DNA of 64,000 bases from Enoplosus armatus (GCF_043641665.1 NC_092203.1:3224001-3288000); one strand, 5' to 3'; shown: positions 14,868 through 28,268, numbered from the stretch's first letter. Program-made: numbers and translations. Notes: a model not told the origin generated them from the sequence alone.

Positions 14868-16990
14868 ACACACACACACGCAAATACACAGACTGTAAAG
14901 TAAACGGATTTGGAGTGTGTCCGCCCGTCCTAATCTGTTGGCCAGTAAAGGCTGACTGAGGCCTAGCAGGTGCTAGACACTTGTCTGTGGAATGTGGAGG
15001 GCCAGACCTCAGACCTCCCACCAGGACTGAGCTTCCTCTGTGCTGCAAGTGTGTGTGTATGTATGTTACATGTGGAGGGTGTGTGGGTGGCGGTCACCAC
15101 CTGCTCTCGACCTAATTTCAGTTTTTTTCCTCCGACCACAACATTGCATTGCACTCTGTAGGGTTTGAATCTAAATTATGATGGGAAAAAAACCCACATT
15201 ATAAGATATTTAGTTGAAATGCATTCATGTCTTAATATTTTAAAATATATTCATGTTTTCAATTGCATCCACTAGTCAAGAGAATTAATATTAATGACTA
15301 ATGATTTCAGTGGGTTTTCCAAGATTCAATGCTGATATTTGCTTTGGTAAGCTCACATAAAACACGTGACTAAAACATAAAATGACTATGGTTGACATAA
15401 AACCTTTACATGTAAAAGACTTAATGTACACTACAGCACAGTATACAGTAAGTTTACCCAAGATTCATTGAAATGTAAAACAATGTTTTCCCATTCACAT
15501 CGCACAAGTTGGGTCAGTGTACGTATGCATACAAGAAAGGTCATCCAAACAAATTACCCATAATACCTCAGTTCAGCCTCCATACAGACCAGGGTCAGGT
15601 TAACCTGCTGTTGACCCCCTGTTGACCCCTCTCATTTAAGCACCCATCAGGTCAGCTGGAATAGTAGCTGCTGCTGTTTTGCAGTGTGTCAGTTACAGCT
15701 ATTTACACGTCCAACAGACACATGGCATTCATTTGGAGTCGTGTTTCTGGCCACCTGATGAATTTAAGTTCAATATTCACTCTCCTTTTAGCTCTGTTTC
15801 TGGTCTCTACCAACTGCTGGGGGGATTTATGTGGCTCTTCAGCCCGCTAAATGCTCCACTGTGTTCACCAGCTAGACGCTAACTTTGTCTATCAGGGCTT
15901 TTTTTTTTGCTGAAACAGCTGCCATCTGAGCTGTGAGAGTGAACCAGAACAGTGAAGTTGTGGGCTGTGAAACCAAAACAATACCGCCAAAAGACCCTGA
16001 ACGCTCTGCGGAGCTGAGGGGAAGTCCAGAGCTGGGTGACCATCACCATGAGCGACACTTTTCACATTACATGTAGTCATTTGTTCCATTGTTGACTGTT
16101 GATTAGTGTAGCTTTAGTTTGTGTTGAACTTTATGTTTACTTTCAGGTATGGTACGAATGCCTTATGGCTACAAGGAAAAAATCAGATACAAGGTCATTT
16201 CATTGCTTTCAATCCTCTTTTTTTTCCTGTAGTTGTTTCTACAAATTGTATCCTTCTGCCAATGATGATACAATGTTTGTTTGTTGAGCTCAAGCATATT
16301 TTCTGTGTGTATTTTGAGAAAAAGTCTGCAAAAGATCTGTGGTGTTTGCTGCTGTTTCCAGATTTGTCTCTGTTCATGCAGTGGTAATCATAATATCTGT
16401 TAATTGCAGACCTCCCTTTTGTAGTTTAAAAAAAAAATACTATCAATTCAAGCTTATCAGCGTAACAACACGCAGCCTTAAATGAGAGTGAATCAGCAGC
16501 TCTGCGCGCTGTCTCCGATGTCTTTAATGTAGATTAATGCTACCTGCCTGCATCTCCACTGCCTCTGTGGACAGCAATTAAGAGCAATAATCACCTTTTC
16601 ATGGTCTGCTCTCTTAGTAGGTCATTTCCCTCCACCTCATAGCCCCCCCCCCCCACACACACACACTCTCCCACCCACGGTCCCAGTACCTTCAACAAAT
16701 AGAAGATAATGAGGAAAGTTTGGAGGGTGTTTATGTTGTCGTGCGCTGTGTTTTTGTGGGCGTTGTTGTTATTCTAACCACTGAAAAGCAGGAGTCAGTG
16801 CTTTAAACAATATGCAGATTATTCAGATGTAAGATAATTCAGCTTTTATTTTGGCCAGGATGTGTGAGGCATTTCACACATTGGGGAATATATTCAATGA
16901 AGGTAAAGGGTTGAGCCGCTGATTTATTTCTCCTTCCCTACCTCTCTCTTTTCCCCCCTTTCTTCCTTCCTCTCTCATTTTTCCCCGTGT
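14866..16990. other. Non-coding spacer
   Basis: I see no supported gene. The stretch contains a C10 run with (CA)n at 16647-16667 and several A/T-rich tracts. Confidence 0.45.
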
Positions 16991-17400
16991 CAGAATGACT
17001 GATGGTGGCCAGCAGAACCGGGTGTCCGGCATTATACCTCCGACAAATGGCTGCGGCCCGCTCGGCCAGGCCTTGGACCGGACAGAAATCAATATTTCAC
17101 CATTTAAAATCTATCAAAAGAGGATTTTTGAGAGTGCTACAGCTGCCTGCATTCCCTTCCACCCACCACCAACCTCCTCCTCCCCCCTCCACCCTGCCAT
17201 GCCACAAACACTGAATCAGACACTTTGTAGTTACAACTAGTAATCAATAAGCCAGCACCTTCACAGATCTTAACCGCGGTCGCCTCGGAACGGTGATGGA
17301 TGGCGAGGAAGGCCGCGATTCATTTTGTCAGGCCATTACGCCGGCAAATTCTGTCCACTTCATCCTGCAGACGATCATTTTTCACACTTCATAAGGAGCA
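16991..17400. promoter_or_regulatory. Candidate conserved non-coding element
   Basis: Two CpG-containing unique blocks (16995-17150 and 17230-17400) contain GAAATCAATATTTCACC, GTAATCAATAAGCC and CCGCGATTCATTTTGTC. Short chance ORFs cross them, but no reading frame stands out. The composition is enhancer-like; there is no direct evidence. Confidence 0.28.
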
Positions 17401-18409
17401 GGAATGGATTGCGATGGAGGAGAGGGAGAGGAAAAAGAGAGGAGAGGCAGACAAAGGGAAGGCAGACGGAGAAAGAAAGTCAACCAAATAGGGAGGAAAT
17501 TAAGAATATGGAGAAAAATTGAGAGGGAAATGCAGAACCGAAAAGGGGGAGGAGAAAACAAGAGAGTGATGACAGACGGTATGAGAAAGCAACAAAAGGA
17601 AGGAGGAAGCAGAGATGTAAACCAGACTGAGTGGCTCCTGTAGCCATTTTCTGTTATCGTGGAAAAGATAGTGACACCATGTGACACAAAATCATTAAAA
17701 CCTCAGCTTGCTTTCATTTTCATGTTTAAATGTCTATTGAAAGATCACATTAATCTCTATTGGCTGTGAAAACAACCTTTTTGATTCACGGAAACCGCCA
17801 AAGAAAAGTGCGTTTCGTTAGCTAAAAACAAGACAACAGCGAGCTAGACTGTGTTTATGCTGTGTGTAACCAAATCAGTCAGGGGGGAAATTGATTTCCC
17901 CCCCCCCCTCGCTGAAAGCATTTTATCGCTATAAAGCACACAAGGGCAAAGTAACCATGAACAAGTCCCTCTAGTCAAACGTATTATGTTTACAAAAACA
18001 GCAAAGTGGTAAATTAGCCGAGCTAAAACGCACCGCGCGCTTCCACACAGCAAAATATTGTGCTATTACTTCGCTTCATGTTCAATTATAATAGCCTCGG
18101 AGTACTTTGTGTAAAATATCAGCTTGTATTAGAACACGTAGTGGTGGCAGGAAACAAATGGACTTAAATTAGAGAGAGAAAATCCTTCCTTCCCTCCTTT
18201 CTTCACCTTCTGTCATTTGCATTAATATATCTCTGCCTCCCCTCCTCCCTCTCCCACCTTTCCCTCCCTCCCTCTCTTGGCGCGCCTCCCCAAGACCCAC
18301 GGTGTTCTTGTTGGATCGGTCTTGCCTCGAAAAACAAGCGACAGCTGCTGTGTGTGTGTGTGTGTGTGTGTGTGTTCGTGCTGTCCTTTCGTCGTGGTGT
18401 CGCCCCATA
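17401..18409. other. Purine-rich then pyrimidine-rich low-complexity stretch
   Basis: 17404-17620 is strongly G/A-rich and 18175-18290 strongly C/T-rich on the plus strand. A C10 run lies at 17899-17908 and a (TG)n run at 18349-18374. No gene is supported. Confidence 0.6.
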
Positions 18410-18600
18410 TGTTGGCCCTCACCTGCTGGCGGGTGAGGATTATGAGCTACAAGCCCTTATTAAAACTGGATTTGTTTACCCTCCTGCTTGCACGCCGGCG
18501 ACAACAAAAACAGTATGACCCGTCCGTCGCTGGGCCACCGCCCGGCCGTGAGAAAAGCCACGGCGATTTAGTAAAACACACAAAGGTTGAAGCTCATTTA
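18410..18600. promoter_or_regulatory. CpG-containing unique block, candidate regulatory element
   Basis: Balanced, unique sequence with CpGs concentrated at 18490-18565 (CACGCCGGCGAC, CCGTCCGTCGC, CCCGGCCGTGAG). Open reading frames cross it without any recognisable protein. It is more likely a regulatory element than an exon. Confidence 0.28.
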
Positions 18601-19244
18601 AAAAAAAAACTGGAAACATTATTTTCTGACAACACAGTGACCGGAGCGGAGAAAATGCCTTTAGAGGACAAAACTCCACACTGTTTGTGATGTAGTTTAG
18701 TGAAATTAGTCTCCAGGCTTATAATAAGGTTAGAATAAATTGAATTCCTGAACCCTCTCAAGTAATAATCAATGTCAGCATGTGCCATCAAGGCTTTAAC
18801 GTCAGGTTTTCATTCCAACCAGTCACTACGTCAGTAACTAGCATTATAGTCCTTAAACACTCCATATTCTATCACGGTTTATGACTTTTTATATCTCAAT
18901 GTCAATATATATCTGTTGTCATATAGTAAAGCTGCTGCAGAATCTTTTAAGAAACTGTTTATGGATAAAATCCCCAGTCGAAATATCTGTTTCCGGCTTA
19001 TCCAGCAAATTGAATACCTGAAAAATCAAAGTATTTCATCACACAGAGGTTCAGTATTGCCATTAGTCCTGCTCATTGATTTGCAGCATTGCCCGCAATA
19101 GACTAATACACCCAGAGATATTGAGGGGATGGATGCCGCGCTATAAAAGGTACAACAAAATGTCTCTTCAGCCTGTACATTAATGGGCCGGTTAAAGGAT
19201 GTTCGTTCCATCTTTTGTATTCTTCATAGTCGCAGTCTCCAGGC
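18601..19244. other. Non-coding spacer
   Basis: Unique A/T-rich sequence with no recognisable feature. Confidence 0.4.
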
Positions 19245-19745
19245 TTGAGGATTGGTTTTTGGTCTCTCCTTCCTCCTCTCAATAAGCTCTTCTTCTCTCC
19301 GCCTGTTATTAAAACATCCTTGGATCCGCAGAGGTTCAGATATAATCTGTTGTGTTACTCAGTGACCTTTCTATTTCTTTTTTTCTGTTCCTTCATCTGT
19401 TTCTGTTTGGGCCCTGACAAGGACAGCAACCTCTTTCCAGCTCATTTTCTCTCTTTCCTCCTTTCACTCTAATATTCTCCACCTGCCCCCTCTCTTTTTT
19501 TTTTTTGTTTTTCTCTTCCCCTTTTTCCTTTTTCCCTTGTATCTGTCCTCCACCTCCAACCCTTTTTGTATATCTTTTCTTCATCACCTCTCCTATTTTA
19601 TTTCTTCACTCTCTTTATTATCCTGCTTTCTGTCTCCTTTATGTGTTCTCTCATTGCTCCTCCTTTCTCTTATGTCTCTCTCTCTCTGCCCCTCTCTCTC
19701 TTCTCTTGGCCTTCATTACCTCTTTCTTGTCTTTTTCCATCATGA
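19245..19745 (+). repeat. 500-bp polypyrimidine-rich tract
   Basis: The plus strand is overwhelmingly C/T, with T-runs and CTCT stretches (for example 19492-19508 and 19675-19705). Apparent ORFs here are compositional artefacts rich in Ser, Leu and Phe. Confidence 0.85.
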
Positions 19746-19960
19746 TAATAGTTTTCCTTTTAATAGGAAGCCATCAGTCACAATAAAAGTTCGGCCTGTG
19801 AGTCTCCTCCTCTCAGCCACCAGTTAAAATCCACATTAATAGTGACTATTCTCATGGACTCTCTCTCTCTCTCTCTGTCTCTCTCACACTCATACAGTAC
19901 ATACATATACTCACATCCCACGCCGCCTCACCCCACCCTCAGCACCAACACTGAATGACT

Positions 19961-20330
19961 GCAAAGTCAGCATCTTTTTTTATGGAAATTAATGGGGAGT
20001 GTGACGAGATATGGAGGTTGAGACAGGGAGGGGGGGAATACAGGGAAAGGAAATTAAAGGAATGACAAAAGAATAAAAGTAGAGAAGGAGAGAAAGGAAC
20101 GTGGGCAGAGTGAAACACAGGGGGAAAGATGAGGGAGAGAGTCAGATGGAAAGATGGAGATAAGGTGAGGAGAGGAAGAGGAGAGGAGAAAGAGGAAGGA
20201 AGAGGCAGAGGATAAATGGGGGAGAGAGTTGGAGAGGGAGGCACCGAAAGGTAGAGAGGCAAAGTCAGCATCTGTCATGGAAACGAATGGGGGATGTGAC
20301 AAGTTATGGAGTCGAGACGAGAGGGAGGGA
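19961..20330 (+). repeat. About 70-bp imperfect direct repeat, 298 bp apart, in a purine-rich block
   Basis: Copy 1 at 19961-20034 and copy 2 at 20259-20330 both begin GCAAAGTCAGCATCT and continue through TATGGA/CATGGA, AATGGGG, GTGAC and TATGGAG to GGGAGGG. The sequence between them is highly A/G-rich. This looks like an old tandem duplication with a unit of about 300 bp. Confidence 0.8.
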
Positions 20331-20340
20331 GTCAATGAAA

Positions 20341-21029
20341 AAGACTGAGGTGTAGTTGGAGGTGACGGAGGGGAAATGGCTGATTTGGTTCTGATTATGT
20401 TGCTACACCAAATGTTTGTCTGTACCTGACGGCATCGCACTACAGTCCTTATTTGTGTGTGTTTTTATTCTTGTTCTGGTACGGGTTAAAGATGGACCGG
20501 TAATTTAGGCAAGGATGAAAGAGCTGAGCAGAAGGGGATGAAACATAAGAATGAATGTGTAGTTTTGTTGCCCATGTAGACGTTATATACAGTATGTTTG
20601 GAGAAATCCCCCTTTCCAAGCATCAGTTGCGTAACGCGTCTTATGAATCTGTGTACGCTTGTGGAAATCTAATCTGTGTGCATTGGTGGTTGTTGGCCTT
20701 GTGGCAGGATGAGAGATATTACCGCTATATTACAAGCTTGTCTCATTTCTGTCCATCACAGCTGTATCATCTGGTCAACTTTTGCCACAGTTGCCAGAAG
20801 GGGGCACAAAACTCCCGGCTGAGAGTCGTTACAGGCCAAACGGAGAGGAGCTGCAGGCCTCCACCTCTGGCCGGCCGGCTGGCTCCATTTTTAAGTGTTA
20901 GTTTGTAACATTTTCATTTATATGGACGCTTTATTAGGTTTCCTTTTTTAATAGTCACTCTAAAATTGGCTGGAATTATTTTTTTCTCTGGACGCCACTT
21001 TTACTATAAGAATGAAATAACAGGCCAGT
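20341..21029. other. Non-coding spacer
   Basis: Unique sequence with no supported exon, including a G/C-richer stretch at 20790-20890. Confidence 0.4.
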
Positions 21030-21330
21030 TATGGCGAGTTTATATATATGATACCTTTCGACAACAAGGCAATTCATAGTGCTTTACATGGGACATAAAA
21101 GGCTTTAAGATAGAATATAAAAGAAATTCAGAATATATATAAAGGCATTATAAATAGGATTTGTAGGTTAAAATGAAAAAGAGAAAAGAAATTAAACTAA
21201 ACATATCATATAATCATATAAACGGCATTAAAAAAACTGCAGGGCAATTCATAGCAGAACATTAATAAAGTGTGTACAAAGATGATGAGGTGAAAGGAAA
21301 ACAAAAACTATAAGGGACTAAAGTATTAAA
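21030..21330 (+). repeat. Probable interspersed repeat fragment
   Basis: It contains GGCAATTCATAGTGCTTTAC followed by ATGGGACATAAAAGGC and A-rich AAGATAGAATATAAAAGAAA sequence. GGCAATTCATAG recurs at 21243-21254. I remember this pattern from abundant fish repeats beginning near a TATAGCACCTTTC-like motif. Family and ends are uncertain. Confidence 0.5.
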
Positions 21331-24300
21331 CTTCCATGAGTTAAAATGACTGCAGATGTATTTCACTCATGTCTAAAAATTGAAGAAAACCTTAAAATCA
21401 ATGCTGCAAATTGATGAATTATATTCTACTTAAAGGCGACTCTAAAAAAAAACACAAACATGTAAATAAAAAGGAGTTCTTCAACGCGCTTCAGTTTTAA
21501 TAAATGAGAAATCAGGCCCAGGTTAAGTAGCTCAGAGGCAGGGACAAAAGCCAATTTCCTTTCTGCTTGTCACCTTTTGTGCCAAAGCCCATTGGAGGAT
21601 TGAACCTGTCAATCAAGACTCAAACCAGCATGTTGCCCCTGCAGCAAGACAATGACAGAACCCCTTTTTTTATGGCTTACCCCCTTTGAAGGGGCTTTTA
21701 ATGGCGTTTTAGTTCAACAAAAACTGGCACTCTTTTCGTGTGAGAGACAACACACAACATGCCGTGTCATACAGTGATATGTGCAGCAGATCAGGTCACA
21801 CAAGTGTGCGAACTCTTGATTTGACCTTTTTTTTCAAGTAATTACTGGCTAGCTGTTTTTTAAATGCAGCCTTTTCCTCCAAAAAGCCTTTGATATTCAG
21901 GTTATCATTTTTGCGTGGGTTTACATGTAATCCTTTAATAATACTGGAGTCTTGAAAATCCCTTTAATGTGCGTCAATTTGGAAAAAAATTAAGCAAGCT
22001 TTTGCAATGGAATCAGTGACATTAATGCATTAAAAGTCTTTGATTTATTAATAAAAATGTGGCACCAAATTTCCTCAGCTCTCCAGACTTATTGCAAGTT
22101 TTTATCATTTAAAAAACGATGCAGTGTTTCATCTTAACTTGCATCAAACTTTCCACATTAACCATATGAGCATGAAGTTGGTGCTGCATGTGTGTATGCA
22201 GTGTTTTATAATGAAATATTCTGTTTTTTATTTGAGAAAGTCCACTAATCCGTTTATTATAATAAAGGGAGTATACTGTACGTGTGGAGAATAAAAGTCA
22301 TTTAGCACATGTTTTTAGTGTATTGGTTTCTCAGCAGGGAAGACTGAAAGAGGGGGGAGGAAAGGGAGAAAGCGAGAGGGAATTGGGTGCTAAAGCACAG
22401 ATTGAATAAACTTCCCTCGGCCGGCCAAGCATCACAGACATCAAAGTGAAGACATTGTTTGGGAGGAACAATGGCTGCCGTCACAGTCCAGGAGTTCGTG
22501 TGTTGTTGCGTGTTTGCTCTCCCAGAATCCCCCTCTGACGGCGAAATCACTGGATTATCAAACCAGCAGATGCAAACCACAGAGAACAATATCATCGGCA
22601 GCCCTCAGAGGGGGATCCTCAGAGGCCCGTCTGTAAGAGACGCACAGATAACATCAAACAAAGAAAGTAGGTACTTCTGCTCAAACCCAGGAAACTCCGC
22701 ATTTATTCACTTTGACTTCCACAGTGTTTTTTTTTAAATACATCATTTAATAAGCCATATTAAAACCCAATAAAAGTAGATATGACAATAACTATTCAAG
22801 AATAAACTTCCCTTTAAAGTGGATTTTATCTTATTTAGTTTGTAAGTTGCACAGTCTAAAATATTTTCCTGTAAATGTACATTTATGCACTAACTTTGCC
22901 TTGAAGTGACTGTGATTTTGCAGTATGTTGCTTGAGAAATACAGCAGTGAAATCTGACTTTAAACTAAGTGAAATTACAGTGTAAATCACATACAATTCA
23001 CACAGGAAAGAGAAACATTTTGAGTGAAGATTTTAAACTACAAACTTTGAAACAAACTCCTACTCATTTTAAAGACGCAAAGTTTTTACACCTCAAAATC
23101 AAAAATGTTGAACTTTAAAAAAAGGAATGCCCACATGCAGAAAATGTCTTATTACCTTTTCTTTTTTTTGGCCCTTTTTAGGATCTAAATATCATTTAAT
23201 GCTTCATTCAATTATATAAAAAAAAAACCTAACCATCTGGCCGTCTTTAACAAGGTTAAACCGCATCTAAAGAATTACGAGGAAACAACAACGGGCCGAG
23301 TGTGTGCACGCTCTGGAATGGCCTGTCCCAGTCAGCTGGGAGCATATGGGAATGCCATCAAACTGTGATTTGCTGTGTCGACATCCTTCTAACCTCTGGG
23401 ATGCTTCAGCCATGGAGGTCCAGGATACCCCTGCACTTCCCTGACACTTGAAAACCACGGACAGACTGGTGGGGATAATGCAAAACATAGAGACGGAAAG
23501 GGAGAAAAAAAAGGATGAAACACTTGTAGTTTTTGAACACGTTCGGTTTTCCTGTCACTGGTACACTTAAAAAAATGTATTTGAAGCTTTCGTGGGATTA
23601 AAGTTGTTTTGGTATTGCTGCCGAGGCTGCTGTGATTATGTGTGAAATAGCGTGTTTGAGAGACAGAAATCCTTGGAGAAAGTCCACCTGGGCATCTACT
23701 GGCCAAACAGCAAATCAATAAAGATCAGAGTAACGGCAGGACACGCGCATACAAACATACACAGAGGTTCAGTGAATAAAACTAACACTAATCGCACTTG
23801 ATTAGCAGAGGCTCTAACAGAATCGATCTCTGGGTCCGTTAATGGGAAGTCATTAGCGTTTTTTAATGAAGCCAAGTTTGGCAGAAGCAAGACGGGAAAC
23901 AGAAAAAGGAGGGAGGTGCCGAACACGGGGAGAGGAGAAGAAATCCAGAGAAGAAACATTTTGCCCATAATGTCTGGCCAGAAATTCTGCAATTTTTTCA
24001 AGTTAAGCAGGTCTGCCCCTCTGCACACCCCCCCTCCCCTTTCCCCATGTTTCCTATTATTAGCATGTAGCTTGTTAGCTCAAACCAACGTGTTGCTGAC
24101 AGAGGCAGCAACTTGTTGAAAGACACAGAAAACACCAAAAACACTGGCTCCTACGTTTCCCATAATGCAACTGACTCAACATTTCGTTAGAATCGAGAGG
24201 AAAAAATGGAACCTTTTCCACAAATTAGTGATGGCTGAGTAAAATCTCTGGTGGTAGAACGTGAGTTTATAATATAAAGTGTTTATAGAAGTAAAACTCT

Positions 24301-24359
24301 TGAAAGAAAGCAGTGAAAGCGCCCTGGGGACCTGACTCTGAGAAATGCTGACATATACA
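21331..24359. other. Non-coding sequence, no gene recognised
   Basis: Mostly A/T-rich unique sequence. Somewhat denser blocks at 21500-21720, 22420-22650 and 23270-23450 have enhancer-like composition. An open frame at 22459-22737 shows no protein similarity I recognise. Confidence 0.4.
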
Positions 24360-24420
24360 AATGCAGTGTATGCGTTTAGCTGACACTCTTATCCAGAGCA
24401 ATGTAAAAGAAGTGCAACAG
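24360..24420 (+). repeat. Short fish repeat fragment
   Basis: ATGCGTTTAGCTGACACTCT followed by TATCCAGAGCAATGTAA matches a motif I remember from very common fish retroposon remnants (GCATTTAGCAGACGCTTTTATCCA). Confidence 0.55.
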
Positions 24421-24661
24421 CAGAAAAAAAAAAAAAATCCTAGATAACCGAAATCCCAAGCAGCTGTTGTGCACCCAGACAATAGATGTGACAAACATTT
24501 GTCTCCCCCTGAAACGATGACGGGAAATAAAGAAGAGGCCGGGTAAAGAAATACGAGCCGAGGAGCTGCGGGCGCCGTATTTATTTTGTCAGGAGCTTTT
24601 CTCAGTGCTCGAACAGGAGGAGGAAGATACAGGAGGAGGCAGATGTGATTCAGGAGGGAGT

Positions 24662-24685
24662 GGGGGGGGGGGGGGGGGGGGGGGG
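24662..24685 (+). repeat. G24 homopolymer
   Basis: Twenty-four consecutive G bases, flanked by GGAGGGAGT upstream. The exact length in a raw assembly should be treated with caution. Confidence 0.95.
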
Positions 24686-25888
24686 CTGTGATTACTACAG
24701 TGTGCCAACAGTGAAGAAAAATGATGTGCATGTAATAGTTTCCTGTCTCCTGCAGTAGCTGATGGGGTGTTTTTATGCGCGAGTGGTTCCTCTGAAAGCA
24801 CAAACTAAAGACTGGAGGGGTTTCATCCACCGGACAGTGAAACCACTGAGTTGTGGAATGTAGTGCGACCGGTGTTTAGTGATAACCTGCTTGTGGGTCA
24901 TTGTTTCCCCAGTAATGAGTCCTCTATTTCTTTTATTACCAAATAAGGCAGAAACTGACTTGTACAACTGTCACTACTCTGAGGATGGAGCCAATTCTGA
25001 CAGTATGTGGGGGGAACACTGACTTTGCTTTTTGAGGTACAATTATAGTATTTCCATTTTGTGCTTATTCTGTCCTGTTAGCTATGGAGAAATGATCCTT
25101 TACTTAATGCACCACTTTGTTTGTCCGAGCCCTCTAGAGCGCCTAATCAATTTTATGATGCGACAACACTATGTTTAGGGAAAGATCAAAAGGTCAAAAC
25201 GTCTTCTTTGTTAGGGGGACCTTTGTCGTCATGGTTACAATAACAAACACATGGTTACAGGTTAGGGAATCTCCGTGGTCACGGTGAAAAGAAACCAGCG
25301 TTCATTGTCGGTAGGAAACTGCAAGCGAACAGCGGCGTCCGTGTTCAAGTCTGACATTTTGTCACTTGGAAGAAAACAGAAGAAGCGACTGATGCTGTCT
25401 TTTCCTTGAAAAGGGGAAACAAATATATTTGTCACCTTTTGATCGGTTTGATGTGCTGGCATATTTCCCAAACAGGGCGAATATAAAAACACCTTTGTGG
25501 CCAGATCCAAATCCATGATATCACCACAGGCAGGAGTATCTTTGTGGAACTGAACAAAATGCTAACAATTTTGTCTTCCAGGAGGATTCTGGATGATCAA
25601 AAGAGTTGCCTGAATAATTAATATGTCTTAGATTTTGGCCGCGTCTGGGACAATTATTAATGATAGCCCTGAAAAGTTTTATCAGATCAGTTTGACTCTC
25701 ACCTCCCACATACTTACTTTTTTTCTCGTCTTTTCTCTTTTTTGGCTCCCTGTTGCTCGTCCTTGGCTGTGACCTTTTCCACATCCAATGCAATATTTTC
25801 TGGAGCTGAATGTCAGCAACCATCAAAAATGACTCCCTCCCCAAAACGGCATCAATTTCAGCCTTATTAGGCCTGCACGCTTTTATGT

Positions 25889-25927
<39 letters not shown>

Positions 25928-26743
25928 TCGGCCAGCAGCAGACAATGTAAACCGATCCCTCTATTGCTGTCAGCGAACAAGTGGCTACCCGCTGGGTGAA
26001 AAAAGGGCACGGTGAGAAATGCCCTCAATCACTTTCAATTAATCCCCCCTCCTCCTCGCTTGAAGGGACAGTTTTTCCACGGGGTGTGTGCAAAAGGGGG
26101 CATTCTGGCTGCGATGGCACACAGATATTGATTTATTATCTTCTTCAACAATATTTATGGCTTGCAGACCTCACACCCAGACCCGTTGGCATCAGGGAAC
26201 CATTAAGACGAGACTGGAGTCAACTCTCGAAGCAGCAAGTGGTGAACGTATTTGAAACGTGTACCAATATTGAAAAAACATTTTCTGCCGCAGTTTCCTC
26301 AATAATCTCTTTCCTACATAAAAAATTCCCCCTGTTGTCATTTCCAGACAGTTCTTATCTCATGCTAATAGTGTGGATAATGATAATAAAGGAGAGTTGG
26401 TGTGTGTGTGTGTGGTGTGTGAGATCAGGAGCGTCCCTGCTTGAAATGATTAGAAGGTTGGGGCCATTATGAGCTCCTCTCTGCCTTTTGTATCTGCTGT
26501 AATGAATACTGAGGGGGTATTTGGAGTACTTTGAGGAACTAACAGCCTTTTTAATCCTTTAATCCTGAGGAAAACCAATTTCACCCCTACACACACACAC
26601 ACACACACACACCATTTGAAAGGGGTTTCTCTATGTGTGTGTGTGTGTGTGTCTGTTTAACCTGCTCTCGTTAATTTCCCGGCTCAGAGACCTGGTGATC
26701 CTGGAGATTAGGTTCATTAAAATCACATATTGTACGCACCATG

Positions 26744-26775
<32 letters not shown>

Positions 26776-27199
26776 ATGTGTGTGTGTGTGTGCTGGGATC
26801 AAGCGAGCAGATAGGGAAGGGCCATCGGTGTTGGGGTTATCGCCCTTGTAGGTCCTACCACACACACACTTCCAGATGTCAGCAGCGCTGGCTGCAGTTT
26901 GACCCTGACAGGCCCTGTGAAACGCCCCACTGTGACGAGTGCTACAGAAACCTTAAGGACGTTTTATCTTTTAACCTTTACTTAGTGGGGGCTTGATCCT
27001 TGGCTCCCTAAAGTACATAAAACACCATCATTTTAAAATGTACACCCAAACTCACCTTATATGCTGATTTGATGCACCTCATGTTGCATAAAACAGGGCC
27101 CATGGCAATTTCCTAAATATGTGTCATTGATTTTTTTTAACAACTTTAAAAAAAACAAACATATTTAAGCCAAATACTTCCAGCAAGTGATCACCTTTT
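24686..27199. other. Non-coding sequence with microsatellites
   Basis: No supported gene. (CA)n at 25890-25921 and 26590-26611; (GT)n at 26633-26652 and 26743-26771. A 163-codon open frame at 25981-26472 has no recognisable domain and ends in GT-repeat-derived residues. Confidence 0.5.
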
Positions 27200-27475
27200 T
27201 ATAAGAGGCTCCAGCCGAAAAGATTACTTGATTAATTAATTGCAGTTATTATTAACTATTTTCATGATCTATTAATAATTTCAAGTAAATATTTTTAGCT
27301 AAAATGCCAAACATATGATGATTTCACCTCCTTAAATGTGATAATTTGCGTCTTTCCCTCGTCTTCCATTATAGTAAACTGAATATTGGTGAGGTTTGGA
27401 CTGTTGAAGATAATCAGCAGATGAATTAATCATGGAAATAATTGTAAGTTGCAGCAAAAGTACCACTGCCATCCT
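27200..27475 (+). repeat. Interspersed fish repeat, copy A (ATTAATTAATTG family)
   Basis: The segment runs from TTGATTAATTAATTGCAG through AAAATGCCAAACAT, TTTCACCTCCTTAAATGTGA and TAGTAAACTGAATATT to GGTTTGGACTGTTG and TAATTGTAAGTTGCAGC. This order matches a repeat I remember as widespread in percomorphs. A diverged copy on the opposite strand is at 35565-35860. Confidence 0.72.
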
Positions 27476-28221
27476 TAATGATGCTAATTTTCCGTTTGCA
27501 TAAAAGTTAAGCTGAATAGATAGATATAGATATTATCATCTTGTCCACATTTTGTGTTTGTTGTGTATCATTTTACCACCTCACTGTCCGTTTTCACATT
27601 GACTTACACCTCATTTCAGCCCATTTGTGTCTGTACTATGTATCACCGTGCTGCTGACATCCTCCCAGCCCGTTAACAGCAGTTTATTACATTCACCTGT
27701 TGTGCCAGGTGTGAATCATTCCCTCATTAGATGACACGGCTGAGGGCGGGCGTTGAGAACCACCACGTTGTCATGCCGGGGCTTTTATCGTTGTGTAAAG
27801 TTTGAAAAGTTTCCTGTAAAAGAAAGAAAGCCAGCTCACTCCCGTATTATAAAATATTCCATCGATGACAGCTGGATTCTTGCAGGATTATGTTTAAGAA
27901 GAGCACATGCAGCTCACGCAGCGGTTACTGTAAAAGGTTGATAAGGAAGCAGGGGAGCAGTGTGTGTAAATTCCTTTATGTGCTTTGTGTGTGTCTGCCT
28001 TGGTGTGTGCATGTGCATGATGGCGGCGAGTGTATGTACTTTGTGCATTACTCCAGGCAGCACCTCCTATCATTGCTTCATAATGGAGGAGTATCTGGGG
28101 AGTTTTATCACTGAGCCTGGCTGTTCGAGGGACTTAGGGGCCGGGGGGCCCTGCTCAAAGGGCCCCCATGATGCTGAAAAGGTGACTGAATTGAAAGGAG
28201 GGTAGGGAAATTCTGCTTGTC

Positions 28222-28268
<47 letters not shown>

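Noticed and set aside
16874..17687. Ser/Leu/Phe-rich or Arg/Glu-rich frames in C/T- or G/A-rich tracts
   Set aside because: Such frames stay open because of base composition; no coding signature.
22459..22737. 92-codon open frame with ACAATGG start
   Set aside because: No homology recognised and no splice or poly(A) signals; the block looks like non-coding unique sequence.
24267..24830. 187-codon open frame on the minus strand
   Set aside because: It crosses the G24 run (as poly-Pro) and a fish repeat fragment; no recognisable protein.
25981..26472. 163-codon open frame on the plus strand
   Set aside because: No domain, poor start context, ends in GT-repeat-encoded Cys/Val, no splice partners.
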